A program made the translations under genes and the position numbers. Below, one piece after another: positions 24,400-32,879 of a stretch of DNA of 64,000 bases. The DNA lies in contig NZ_CP047176.1 in NCBI RefSeq assembly GCF_009834225.1, forward strand, positions 1,550,001 through 1,614,000, written 5' to 3'. A model generated the notes under the pieces. The model was not told where the DNA came from. It searched no databases and worked only from the letters and a program-made list of their open reading frames with translations. Within the stretch, counting starts at the first letter, position 1. Every line of letters starts with the position of its first letter. Origin of the DNA: Rathayibacter sp. VKM Ac-2759 (GTDB lineage Bacteria; Actinomycetota; Actinomycetes; Actinomycetales; Microbacteriaceae).

Positions 24400-25202
24400 C
24401 GCGGCGCCCGCACCCGCGCGCGACCCCGAGGCGCCACCAGCGGGGTCCCGGTCACGGGGTCGGGGACGACCACGCAGGGCAGCCCGAAGACGTGCTCGAC
24501 GAGCTCGGCGGTCACGATCTCACCCGGGGCTCCCTGAGCGACGACAGCGCCGTCCTTCATCGCGATCAGATGAGTGCCGTACCGGGCCGCCTGATTGAGG
24601 TCGTGCAGGACGGCCACCAGGGTGGTGCCCTGCTCGTGCAGATCGGTGAACAGCTCCATGAGCTCGATCTGGTGCGCGATGTCGAGGAAGGTCGTCGGCT
24701 CGTCGAGCAGCACGAGCGGGGTCTGCTGGGCCAGCACCATCGCGACCCAGACGCGCTGTCGCTGCCCGCCCGAGAGCTCGTCCACGAGTCTGCCGGCCAG
24801 CTCGGTGACGCCGGTCGCCGCCATCGCCGCGGCCACCGCCTCCTCGTCGGCGACCGACCACTGGCGGAGGAAGCCCTGGTGCGGGTACCGGCCGCGCCCC
24901 ACGAGATCGGCGACCGTGATGCCGTCGGGTGCCAGAGAGCTCTGGGGCAGCAGCCCGAGCACCCGGGCGACCTCCTTCGGGCGCGAGGAGGCGATCGAGC
25001 GCCCGTCGAGCAGCACCTGGCCGGCGATCGGGGCGACGAGGCGCGAGAGCGCCCGGAGCAGGGTCGACTTGCCGCAGGCGTTCGGTCCGACGATCACCGT
25101 GAACGAGCGGTCGGGGATCTCGACCGAGAGCTCGCGCGAGACGACGCGGCGGTCGTAGCCGATCGTGAGGTCGACGGCGGCGAGGCGGGGCGAGGGGGTC
25201 AT
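24396..25202 (-). CDS. Iron-siderophore ABC importer ATPase (FecE/FepC-like)
   Basis: 268 residues. Walker A GPNACGKST near 39-47, signature LSGGQRQR near 143, Walker B LVLLDEPTTFLD near 166, and the switch His in AVLHDLNQ near 199. Length and the phrase EPTTFLDIAHQIE are typical of FecE/FhuC-type ATPases. It powers the two FecCD-like permeases immediately upstream and overlaps the permease stop by four bases. It acts on the cytosolic face of the membrane. Confidence 0.93.
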   Translation of the reverse strand: MTPSPRLAAVDLTIGYDRRVVSRELSVEIPDRSFTVIVGPNACGKSTLLRALSRLVAPIAGQVLLDGRSIASSRPKEVARVLGLLPQSSLAPDGITVADLVGRGRYPHQGFLRQWSVADEEAVAAAMAATGVTELAGRLVDELSGGQRQRVWVAMVLAQQTPLVLLDEPTTFLDIAHQIELMELFTDLHEQGTTLVAVLHDLNQAARYGTHLIAMKDGAVVAQGAPGEIVTAELVEHVFGLPCVVVPDPVTGTPLVAPRGRARVRAPR

Positions 25203-26251
25203 GAGCGTCTCCGTGCTTCGTGGATGAGGAGCCCGACGAGGTAGAGGCCGCCGACGACGACCGTGACGACGCCGACCGGGAGCGATCCGGGCACGACGTG
25301 CTGCGCGAGCGTGTCGGCACCGAGCAGCACCAGCGCGCCGACGAGGGCCGACGGCGCCAGGGCGAGCCCGGCGGTGCGAGTGAGGCGTCGCGCGATCTGC
25401 GGGGCGGCGAGGGCGACGAACGCGATCGGCCCGGAGGCGGCGGTCACCGCGGCGGTGAGCACCACGGCGCCGACCACGAGGAGCAGGCGGGTGCACTCGA
25501 CCCCCGAGCCGAGTGCCCGCGCCGCGTCGTCGCCGAGCTCGAGCTGGCGCATCGCACGGGCGAGCAGCCCCAGCCCCACCAGGGCGACGCCGATCGCCAC
25601 GGCGGCCGGGAGGAGCTGATCCGCTCCCACGGGGTTCAACGACCCCGCACCCCAGACGGAGGCGGTCATCGCGATCTCGAGCTTCGCACGCAGCACCAGG
25701 TAGGTGCTGAGCGCCTCGAGCATCGCCGAGACGCCGATGCCGATGACGATCAGCCGGAAGCCCTGCACTCCGCGTCGGTAGGCGAGGAGGTAGACGAGCG
25801 CCGCGGCGGCCAGTCCGCCGACGACGGAGCCCGCCGCGACGGGCACCGACCCGGCCCCGGCGCCGAGGACGATGATCGCGAGCAGGCCGCCGGCGTACGA
25901 GCCCGCGGTCAGCCCGATGACGTCGGGGCTCGCGAGCGGGTTGCGGGTGAGGGACTGGAACACGGCGCCCGAGGCTCCGAGTGCGGCACCGAAGACCGCT
26001 GCGGCGAGCACCCGGGGGAGCCGCCACTCGACGACGACGGTCCGTGCGATGCCGCTGCGCTGCCCCAGCAGGGTCGCGACGACGTCGGGCGCCGACAGCG
26101 GGAGGTCGCCGAGGCCGAGGGCCACGACCGAGAGGGCGACCACGCAGGCGGCGAGCGCTGCGCCGACGACGACGGTGCGCCTCCGGAAGCGCACGGAGAA
26201 CGGGCCGCCCCGCAGGACGATCGCGTGCGGGCCGAGGGTGGTGCGGCTCAC
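25199..26251 (-). CDS. Iron-siderophore ABC importer permease (FecCD family)
   Basis: 350 residues from GTG 26251, which overlaps the upstream permease stop (GTGA). It has about ten hydrophobic segments. FecCD landmarks are present: EWRLPRVLAAAVFGAALG, QSLTRNPLASPDVIG and GPIAFVALAAPQIARRL, the last being the loop that contacts the ATPase. It forms a heterodimeric channel with the product of the neighbouring gene. The start is set by family length and by the overlap. Confidence 0.93.
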   Translation of the reverse strand: MSRTTLGPHAIVLRGGPFSVRFRRRTVVVGAALAACVVALSVVALGLGDLPLSAPDVVATLLGQRSGIARTVVVEWRLPRVLAAAVFGAALGASGAVFQSLTRNPLASPDVIGLTAGSYAGGLLAIIVLGAGAGSVPVAAGSVVGGLAAAALVYLLAYRRGVQGFRLIVIGIGVSAMLEALSTYLVLRAKLEIAMTASVWGAGSLNPVGADQLLPAAVAIGVALVGLGLLARAMRQLELGDDAARALGSGVECTRLLLVVGAVVLTAAVTAASGPIAFVALAAPQIARRLTRTAGLALAPSALVGALVLLGADTLAQHVVPGSLPVGVVTVVVGGLYLVGLLIHEARRRS

Positions 26252-27273
26252 AGGGTGCTCACCTTCGCCCGCCGCACCAGGTGGATGAGGACGGGAGCGC
26301 CGACGAAGGCGGTGACGACCCCGACCGGCACCTCGCCCGGCCGGAGCACGATGCGGCCGACGACGTCGGCGAGCAGCAGGAGAGTCGGCGCCAGCACGAT
26401 CGACAGCGCGAGGATCCAGCGCTGATCGGGTCCGGTGATCCACCGCGCGATGTGCGGGACCGCCAGCCCGACGAACCCGACCGGGCCGGCGATCGCGGTG
26501 GCCGCCCCGGCGAGGAGGGTGATCGCGAGCACCGCGAGCAGCCGGGTGCGTCCGAGGCGCGTGCCGAGGGAGGCGGCGAGATCGTCGCCGAGGCCCATCG
26601 CGGTGAGCGAGCGGGCGGAGAGCGCCGCCACGACGACTCCCGCGACCACGAACGGAGCCGCCGGGACCACGACGTCGAAGCCGCGCTCGACGAAGGAGCC
26701 CGCGTTCCAGCCTCGGAGCCTGGTGAAGGTCACGGGGTCGAGCAGCATCATGGCGGTCGTGACGCCGGTGAGGACGGCGGCCAGCGCGACGCCGGCGAGC
26801 GTCAGCCGCACCGGATCGGGGCCGCCCCTGCCGACCGAGCCGATGACCGAGACCACCCCGGTGACCACCAGGGCGCCGACGAACGCGAAGGGCAGGTACT
26901 GCACCGGCGAGCTCGCGCCGAGGGCGACTCCCACCGCGACGAAGAGCGCCGCGCCGGCGTCGACGCCGAGGATGCCCGGGTCGCCCAGAGGATTGCGGGT
27001 GAGCGCCTGGATCACGGCGCCCGAGACTCCGAGCCCGACGCCCACGACGAGACCGGCGACCGTGCGCGGGACGCGGAGGTCGACGACCACCTGGTCGGTC
27101 GTCGATCCGTCGTAGGCGGTGATCGCGTGCCAGAGCTCGGCCGGGCCGAGCGGGTTCGACCCGACGAGGATGCTGAGCGCGCACGCGAGCAGCAGGGCAG
27201 CGACGGCGGCGAGGAGGCCGAGGAGGCGGTACCGGCGCACGGTCGGCACCGCCGCCTCGAGGATCGGCGTCAC
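26248..27273 (-). CDS. Iron-siderophore ABC importer permease (FecCD family), first of pair
   Basis: 341 residues from GTG 27273. LRVPRTVAGLVVGVGLG, QALTRNPLGDPGILGVD and GPVGFVGLAVPHIAR are the conserved FecCD stretches. It begins 7 bases after the binding-protein stop, with GAGGG about 12 bases upstream. The order binding protein, permease, permease, ATPase is the standard iron-siderophore importer layout. The in-frame extension to 27390 overlaps the binding-protein gene and is not expected to be used. Confidence 0.92.
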   Translation of the reverse strand: MTPILEAAVPTVRRYRLLGLLAAVAALLLACALSILVGSNPLGPAELWHAITAYDGSTTDQVVVDLRVPRTVAGLVVGVGLGVSGAVIQALTRNPLGDPGILGVDAGAALFVAVGVALGASSPVQYLPFAFVGALVVTGVVSVIGSVGRGGPDPVRLTLAGVALAAVLTGVTTAMMLLDPVTFTRLRGWNAGSFVERGFDVVVPAAPFVVAGVVVAALSARSLTAMGLGDDLAASLGTRLGRTRLLAVLAITLLAGAATAIAGPVGFVGLAVPHIARWITGPDQRWILALSIVLAPTLLLLADVVGRIVLRPGEVPVGVVTAFVGAPVLIHLVRRAKVSTL

Positions 27274-27280
27274 GGGGAGG

Positions 27281-28318
27281 TCAGCCCTCGACGGTCTGCG
27301 GGGCCTCGCCGGCGACGGCGTCGACCAGGCGCGGCACGAGCTGCTCGAGCACGTGCTTCTGGCTGAGCGGGGTGAGGAAGTAAATCGCACCCGCGAGCTC
27401 GGCGTCGGTGTAGACGGCGCGGCCGCCGGTGACCGCGGAGAGGCTCGAGGTGGTGCCGAAGCCGAGCAGCTCCTGGACGGCGTCGGGCGACTCCGTCGCG
27501 AAGACGATCACGTCGGCGTCGATCAGACCGACGTTCTCGGCCGAGATCTGCGCCTGACCGCCCTCTTCGGGGACGAAGTCCTCGAGGCCCGGCGTGATCG
27601 TGAAGCCGAGATCGGTGAGGAAGTCGGTGTTGAGGCCGTCGGGATAGACCCAGAGGTCGCCGTCCCAGGGGCCGCCCTGCGAGAACGTCGCGGTGAGCCC
27701 GGCGAACTCGGGATGCGCGGCGGCGGCCTCGGCGTAGGCGTCCTCGACTCCCGTGATCAGGGCGTCGCCCTCGGCGGAGCGGCCGACCGCGCGCGCGACC
27801 TGGCGGGTCTGGTCCTGCCAGCTCGAGAAGTAGAGGCCCGACCCCTCGACGCTCGTGACGGTGGGCGCGATGTCGGTGAGCTTGTCGTACATCTCCTCGG
27901 TCATGCCCGCGTTCGTGCCCACGATCAGGTCGGGCTCGAGGGAGGCGATCTTCTCGTACTCCGGTCCGTCGGTCGCGTCGAGGACGGTCGGCTCGGCGTC
28001 GCCGAGGAGATCGGTGGCCCACGGCCAGACGGCGTGGGGCTGCTCTCCGTACCACTCGGTCGTGGCGATCGGGGTGACGCCGAGTTCGAGCAGGATGTCC
28101 TGCTCGGTGAGTCCGACGACCACCACGCGCTGCGGCTCGGCGGGGATCACCGTCTCGCCGTACTGGTGCTCGAGCGTCACCGGGAAGGAGTCGCTCGGCT
28201 CGGTCGTGTAGTCGGGGTTCTCGGCGCTCGCCGTAGCGGCGGTGCTGCAGCCGGAGAGGGCGGCCACGCTCAGGGCGAGCGCGGCCGAGGCGGCGAGGAG
28301 GCGGGATGCAGGGGTCAT
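27281..28318 (-). CDS. Iron-siderophore-binding lipoprotein
   Basis: 345 residues. A short signal peptide ends in the lipobox LSGC (Cys about residue 24), so the protein is lipid-anchored outside the membrane. The mature part has the FepB/FhuD-type pattern: PAEPQRVVVVGLTEQDILLELG, then a Glu/Lys-rich lobe with EYEKIASLEPDLIVG. It captures the ferri-siderophore for the FecCD permeases downstream. It is the first gene of the six-gene operon, directly behind the iron box at 28356, so iron repression is expected. Confidence 0.93.
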   Translation of the reverse strand: MTPASRLLAASAALALSVAALSGCSTAATASAENPDYTTEPSDSFPVTLEHQYGETVIPAEPQRVVVVGLTEQDILLELGVTPIATTEWYGEQPHAVWPWATDLLGDAEPTVLDATDGPEYEKIASLEPDLIVGTNAGMTEEMYDKLTDIAPTVTSVEGSGLYFSSWQDQTRQVARAVGRSAEGDALITGVEDAYAEAAAAHPEFAGLTATFSQGGPWDGDLWVYPDGLNTDFLTDLGFTITPGLEDFVPEEGGQAQISAENVGLIDADVIVFATESPDAVQELLGFGTTSSLSAVTGGRAVYTDAELAGAIYFLTPLSQKHVLEQLVPRLVDAVAGEAPQTVEG

Positions 28319-28355
28319 GGCTCTTCCGGGATCGGTCGGACGGGGGAGGCGGTCG

Positions 28356-28374
28356 TCAGGTTAGCCTTGCCTTA
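28356..28374. promoter_or_regulatory. DtxR/IdeR iron box
   Basis: The 19 bases match the DtxR/IdeR consensus TWAGGTTAGSCTWACCTWA at 17 positions; only positions 2 and 14 differ. The box lies 38 bases upstream of the siderophore-binding protein start and 54 upstream of the divergent AraC-type gene, so iron-loaded DtxR/IdeR probably represses both. Confidence 0.85.
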
Positions 28375-28427
28375 CTACGCTCGCCATCACCGCGAGCGGA
28401 CACCGATCCGGAAGGGAGGACGCCGCT

Positions 28428-29261
28428 GTGTCCGACCGCGAACATCTGCAGTCCCTTCTCGCGTCTCGCGCCGGAATCGATCACCCCGAGGGGACATCCG
28501 CCGTTCTCACCGCATCCCGGTCGAGGGTCGTCCGCGGAACGGGCTTCGACTCGCACGTGCACCAGGAGGATCAGCTCGCCTGGATGGCGACCGGGTCGAT
28601 GGAGCTCGGCGTGCTCGGCGACCAGTGGCACCTGCGCCGCGAGCACCTGGCGTGGATCCCCGCGGGAGTGCCGCACGAGATGACCTTCGTCGAGCAGGGA
28701 GACCTGATCAGCGTCTACGCCGACCCGACCCTCCGACCGCCCGGCGACCGCTGGGGGAGCGCACGCACCCTCCGTCTCGAGGACCTCGCGGGGTCGCTGC
28801 TGCTCCACCTCGCCGATGCGCACCCCTCCGCGGTGCGGCGCCGGCAGTGCTGGCTGCTGCTCGCCGAGCTGCTCGCCGAGGCGCCCGACCACGACGCCGC
28901 GGTCGCGCTGCCCCGCGATCCGCGAGCGCGGACGGTGGCTGCCGCCCTGCTCGACGATCCGGCCGACCCCCGTGAGCTCGCCGACTGGGCCGCCGAGATC
29001 GGGGTGAGCAGCAAGACCATCGCGCGCGCGTTCTCGGCCGAGACCGGCAGCACGTTCCGGGAATGGCGGGTGCGGGCCAGGGTGCACACCGCGGTGGGGA
29101 TGCTCGTTCGCGGAGACGCGGTGCAGGCGGTCGCGCCCGCGGTCGGCTACGACTCGGTGAGCAGCTTCATCGCCGCGTTCCGGGCCCGGCTGGGGACGAC
29201 TCCCGCGGTGTACGCCGCGCAGGCCCGGGGAGAGGTGCCGCCGGTCTCGACTCGGCGTTAG
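28428..29261 (+). CDS. AraC-family regulator with cupin sensor domain
   Basis: 277 residues from GTG with a GGGAGG ribosome site. The N-terminus has a cupin-like His pattern (FDSHVHQEDQLAWM, LAWIPAGVPHEM) for ligand or metal sensing. The C-terminal 100 residues contain two helix-turn-helix units, including WAAEIGVSSKTIARAFSAETG and VAPAVGYDSVSSFIAAFRARLG, the AraC signature. It is divergent from the iron-siderophore operon and shares the iron box region, so it probably activates that operon when siderophore is present, as known for AraC regulators of siderophore uptake. Confidence 0.86.
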   Translation: MSDREHLQSLLASRAGIDHPEGTSAVLTASRSRVVRGTGFDSHVHQEDQLAWMATGSMELGVLGDQWHLRREHLAWIPAGVPHEMTFVEQGDLISVYADPTLRPPGDRWGSARTLRLEDLAGSLLLHLADAHPSAVRRRQCWLLLAELLAEAPDHDAAVALPRDPRARTVAAALLDDPADPRELADWAAEIGVSSKTIARAFSAETGSTFREWRVRARVHTAVGMLVRGDAVQAVAPAVGYDSVSSFIAAFRARLGTTPAVYAAQARGEVPPVSTRR

Positions 29262-29294
29262 CCTCCGTCGTCGCTCCGGTCTACCCTTCGACCC

Positions 29295-29636
29295 ATGCAC
29301 AGGATCTTCACGACGAGCGTCGCTTCGGTGTACCCGCACTACGTGGCGAAGGCGGAGCGGAGGGGCCGGACCCGGGCCGACGTCGACGCGGTCATCGAGT
29401 GGCTGACCGGCTACTCCGACGCCGAGTTGCGTGAGCACCTCGAGAGCGGCACGACCTTCGAGGAGTTCTTCGCTTCGGCGAGGATGAATCCGAAGTCCGA
29501 TCTCGTCACCGGAGTGGTCTGCGGGGTCCGCGTCGAGGAGGTCGACGATCCCCTGATGCAGAAGATCCGCCGGCTCGACAAGCTCGTCGACGAGCTGAGG
29601 ACGAGCCGCTCGATGGAGAAGGTGCTGCGCGCCTGA
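29295..29636 (+). CDS. DUF2200 domain protein
   Basis: 113 residues. The pattern [26 protein letters not shown], then [14 protein letters not shown] and a C-terminal [18 protein letters not shown], is characteristic of DUF2200. Function is unknown. It is cytosolic and basic. It lies 33 bases after the AraC-type gene and could share its transcript. Confidence 0.85.
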   Translation: MHRIFTTSVASVYPHYVAKAERRGRTRADVDAVIEWLTGYSDAELREHLESGTTFEEFFASARMNPKSDLVTGVVCGVRVEEVDDPLMQKIRRLDKLVDELRTSRSMEKVLRA

Positions 29637-29670
29637 GCCGTCGCGGCGTGATCGGCACGCCGCTGAGGGG

Positions 29671-30723
29671 TCAGGAGTCGGGGTGCTCGGCGCCGCCGGC
29701 CGGGGGAGTTCGCGTCGGCGGACCCCGGCGGCGGCGGACGGCGACGACGACCAGCGCGACGACTCCGATCACCACGAGCCAGGGGAGCAGGAACCCGATG
29801 CCGATCAGTGCGCCGTTCGCGGCGACGATCAGGCCGTTCCAGCCGGCGAGGAGGCCGTCGAGGAAGCCGGCCGGCTCGGCGGTGGTGGCGGACGACTCCG
29901 GGACCACGGTGATGGTGAGGGAGGCGAGCGAGACCTGGCTCTCGAGAGCCGTGAGCTGCTGCTGGGTGGACTCGAGCGTGGCCTGACGTTCGGCGAGCGC
30001 GGACTCGGCGGCGAGCAGATCGGCGAGGCTGCCGGCCTGGGCGATGAGCTCGGTGAGGCGGTCGACCGAGGCCTGTGCCGACTCGACGCGTGCACGCAGA
30101 TCGATGGCCTGCGTCGTGACGTCGGCGCGGTTGATCGAGCTCGCCGTCACGGTGCCGAGGGAGGCGAGGGAGTCGCGGGCCTCGGCCAGGCGGTCGGCGG
30201 GGACCCTGAGCGTGATCACTCCGGAGCCGTCCGGGACGGGCGCGGGGAACGACGGGTCGACGGCCATCGCGTCGGTCGTCGCCTGCAGGGCGGAGGTGGT
30301 CGAGCTCTCGACGTAGCCGCCGAGGGTGGAGGCGGAGGCGGAGAGAGCGTCGAGGGCGTCGGAGACGGAGGCGACCTCGAGCGTCGCCGACGCCGTCGAG
30401 ACGATCTCGCGCGCAGACGAGTCTCCCGCAGCGGGATCGGGCGCCGCCTGCGGGTTCGACTCGAGGCCGCCGCCGGCGAAGGCGGGCGCTTCGTCGGCCG
30501 CCGAGGACCCGGCGCTCGACGACACGACCCCGGCGGAGCCGACGACGGGACCGATGACCACCGCGAGGACGAGGAGACCGGCGGCGACGCCTCCGATGCT
30601 GACGGCGCGTCGACGGCGCGCGGCGCGGGCCGCGCGCGACGCCGCGATCGAGCGGAAGACCCGGGACTCCAGGGCGGAGACCCGCTCGTCGTCGAGGGGC
30701 GCGAGGGTGATGGGGTCGGTCAT
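29671..30723 (-). CDS. DUF4349 membrane protein, probable regulator of its ECF sigma factor
   Basis: 350 residues. A basic cytosolic N-terminus of about 43 residues ends in ARAARRRRA, followed by a membrane segment (about 45-65), an outside domain with DUF4349 features (STASATLEVASVSDALDAL, GGYVESS, VPADRLAEARDSLASLG), a coiled coil near 205-270, and a second membrane segment near 310-335. Its ATG overlaps the ECF sigma stop (ATGA). The short cytosolic N-terminus beside a sigma gene is where anti-sigma factors bind, so it may be a non-canonical anti-sigma. This is inference. Confidence 0.8.
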   Translation of the reverse strand: MTDPITLAPLDDERVSALESRVFRSIAASRAARAARRRRAVSIGGVAAGLLVLAVVIGPVVGSAGVVSSSAGSSAADEAPAFAGGGLESNPQAAPDPAAGDSSAREIVSTASATLEVASVSDALDALSASASTLGGYVESSTTSALQATTDAMAVDPSFPAPVPDGSGVITLRVPADRLAEARDSLASLGTVTASSINRADVTTQAIDLRARVESAQASVDRLTELIAQAGSLADLLAAESALAERQATLESTQQQLTALESQVSLASLTITVVPESSATTAEPAGFLDGLLAGWNGLIVAANGALIGIGFLLPWLVVIGVVALVVVAVRRRRGPPTRTPPAGGAEHPDS

Positions 30724-31286
30724 GGCTGCTCCGCTCCTCGGAAGTCGTCGACCACGAGGCGCAGGCGGCGGCGCACCCGCGACAGTCGATTGCGGACGGT
30801 GGCGTGCGAGACGCCGAGGGTGGCGGCGGCCTCGTCGTAGCCGCGCCCCTCGGTGGCGCAGAGGCGGAAGATCGAGCGGTCGAGCTCGGCGAGCCCCTCG
30901 GTCTCGCGCAGGATCGCCTCGGTGAGCGCCGCCGTCACCATCTGCTGCTCGAGGTCGTGCGGCGACGCCAGCTCGTCGTCGGCCTCGACCGTCTGCTCGC
31001 GATCGCGGCGACGCGAGCGGACGCGGTTCGCCGCCTGGAAGCGGCAGATCGTCGCGAGCCACGGCAGGAGCGAGTCGCTGGCGAGCTCGAGCTCGCCGAG
31101 CTTGCTCCAGGCGACGACGAACGTCTCCTGGGTGACGTCCTCGGCCTCGCCCGCATCGTGGAGCATGCCGTGCGCGAGCCAGTAGACCGGCCGGACGTAG
31201 GCGCGGTAGAGGCTGCGGAAGGCGAGCTCGCTGCCGGCTGCGGCGCGACGCACGAGTTCGGCGTCCGTCTCCTGTACCGCTGTCAC
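30720..31286 (-). CDS. ECF-type RNA polymerase sigma factor
   Basis: 188 residues from GTG 31286 with a GGAGG ribosome site about 7 bases upstream; the longer reading from 31310 would run through this site. Region 2 is seen at FRSLYRAYVRPVYWLAHGML and DVTQETFVVAWSKL, and region 4 helix-turn-helix at YDEAAATLGVSHATVRNRLSR. It directs RNA polymerase to an unknown regulon, most likely including its own operon. It is coupled to the DUF4349 membrane protein. Confidence 0.92.
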   Translation of the reverse strand: MTAVQETDAELVRRAAAGSELAFRSLYRAYVRPVYWLAHGMLHDAGEAEDVTQETFVVAWSKLGELELASDSLLPWLATICRFQAANRVRSRRRDREQTVEADDELASPHDLEQQMVTAALTEAILRETEGLAELDRSIFRLCATEGRGYDEAAATLGVSHATVRNRLSRVRRRLRLVVDDFRGAEQP

Positions 31287-31373
31287 GATCCCACCTCCTC
31301 TCGCCCTCACTCTGACAGTGTCGGCGAGAGGGCGATCGTCTCAGGAAGGACTCGATCCGATGGCGGAGGCTCG

Positions 31374-31745
31374 TCAGCCCGGGTGGACGATCTGCTGCAG
31401 CGCCCAGGTGTTGCCGTCGGGGTCGGCGAAGTAGACGAACTCGCCCCACGGCTGCGAGTCGATCTCGGAGACCTCCGCGCCGCGCCCGCGGAGCTCGGCG
31501 TGCGCCTCCGCGGCGTCGGCGACGACCATCTGCAGGCCCTTCTGCGACCCGGGCTCCATCTCGGTGATGCCGACGCCGATCACGATCGAGCACGCCGACC
31601 CGGGAGGGGTCAGCTGCACGAAGCGCAGGCCCTCGTGCACGACCTGATCGTGGTCGGCGACGAAGCCGATCGTGTTCGTGTAGAAGTCCTTCGCGCGGTC
31701 GACGTCGGTCACCGGCACGGGGATCAGTTCGAGCTTCATGTCCAC
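31374..31745 (-). CDS. VOC-family (glyoxalase-like) protein
   Basis: 123 residues from GTG, or 121 from the ATG two codons later. The vicinal-oxygen-chelate fold is indicated by VPVTDVDRAKDFYTNTIGF near the start and YFADPDGNTWALQQI near the end, with the metal/ligand Glu region EFVYF. The enzymatic role is unknown; resistance or dioxygenase-like roles are common. A GAGGAG ribosome site lies upstream. It is divergent from a WYL regulator, which may control it. Confidence 0.85.
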   Translation of the reverse strand: MDMKLELIPVPVTDVDRAKDFYTNTIGFVADHDQVVHEGLRFVQLTPPGSACSIVIGVGITEMEPGSQKGLQMVVADAAEAHAELRGRGAEVSEIDSQPWGEFVYFADPDGNTWALQQIVHPG

Positions 31746-31849
31746 GGTGCTCTCCTCGTTCTCTTCTCGGAAGCGGTGGTGCCCCCGGACGACGACGCTA
31801 GGAGTCGATCAGGTCGCTTCCTGTCCTGATGCGGGAGCAGACTCGGCGC

Positions 31850-32821
31850 ATGTCCCGGACGACCTCGCGCGTGCTCGCGCTGCTGGACCTGCTGCAGACC
31901 CACCAGCAGTGGACCGGGCCGGTCCTCGCCGCCCGGCTGGGGGTGACCGAGCGGACGCTGCGCCGCGATGTGGAGCGCCTCCGCGAGCTCGGCTACGAGG
32001 TGGTGGCGGCGCGCGGTGCGACCGGCGGGTACCGGCTCGAGGCCGGTGCGCGGGTCCCGCCGCTCCTCCTCACCGACGACGAGGCGGTCACGGTGGCGGT
32101 CGGGCTGCGCCTCGCGGCCGACGAGGGGCTCGAGGACGGTCAGCGGACCACCTTGAGCGCGCTGGCGAAGTTCGAGCAGGTACTGCCGGCGTCCCTCCGA
32201 GAGCGGGTGGACGCGGTGAGCCGGCTGCAGCGGTGGCGGCGCCCCCGGGAGACGGCGGTGCCGCAGGAGGTGCTGGGGCGGCTGGCTCTCGCCTGCCGCG
32301 ATCAGGAGAGGATCCGCTTCCACTACACCACGGCGGACGGGAGCGAGTCGGATCGTCTGGTGGATCCGCACGCCGTCGTCTCCACCCACCGGACGTGGCT
32401 CCTGGTGTGCTGGGACCTGCGCCGAGAGGACTGGCGGACCTTCCGGCTGGATCGGATGAGCCGCCTCTTCGGCACGCGGGTGCGCTTCGAGGCCCGGATC
32501 GGCCCGGAGGCGGAGGTCGAGGCGCCGGGTGAGGGGCGCCTCCGGCTGGAGGTGCTGCTGTCGCTGCCGCTCGAGGAGGCGACCGAGATGCTCGGCCGCT
32601 GGTCGGCGGGTGCGGTCGCCGTCGGGAGCGGGCTCACCCGCTGGCCTGTCGACGCCGAGACAGCGGAGGGTCTGCTGTCGGCGCTCGTCTGGATCCCGGC
32701 GGAGGTGGACTTCCGTCTGGAGGGGCGTCCGGAGGTGCTGGAGGTCGTCTCCACCGCGCTGGAGAGGCTGCGCGGCGCCGTCGCGACGGCTGCTCAGGTC
32801 TCCTCCCCAGGCCGATCCTGA
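31850..32821 (+). CDS. WYL-domain transcriptional regulator
   Basis: 323 residues from ATG 31850; an ATG 21 bases upstream is possible. N-terminal HTH (residues about 5-60) has VLAARLGVTERTLRRDVERLRELGY and GGYRL, followed by the WYL ligand-binding domain with IRFHYTTADG near 157 and THRTWLLVCWDLRREDWRTFRLDRM near 181-205. WYL domains sense nucleotides or related ligands and often regulate stress or defence genes. It is divergent from the VOC gene. Confidence 0.9.
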   Translation: MSRTTSRVLALLDLLQTHQQWTGPVLAARLGVTERTLRRDVERLRELGYEVVAARGATGGYRLEAGARVPPLLLTDDEAVTVAVGLRLAADEGLEDGQRTTLSALAKFEQVLPASLRERVDAVSRLQRWRRPRETAVPQEVLGRLALACRDQERIRFHYTTADGSESDRLVDPHAVVSTHRTWLLVCWDLRREDWRTFRLDRMSRLFGTRVRFEARIGPEAEVEAPGEGRLRLEVLLSLPLEEATEMLGRWSAGAVAVGSGLTRWPVDAETAEGLLSALVWIPAEVDFRLEGRPEVLEVVSTALERLRGAVATAAQVSSPGRS

Positions 32822-32879
32822 CGGTGCCTCTCCACTGATCCGGACGTCGGCCGCCCACGTGCGGGAGGGACGGACGACC

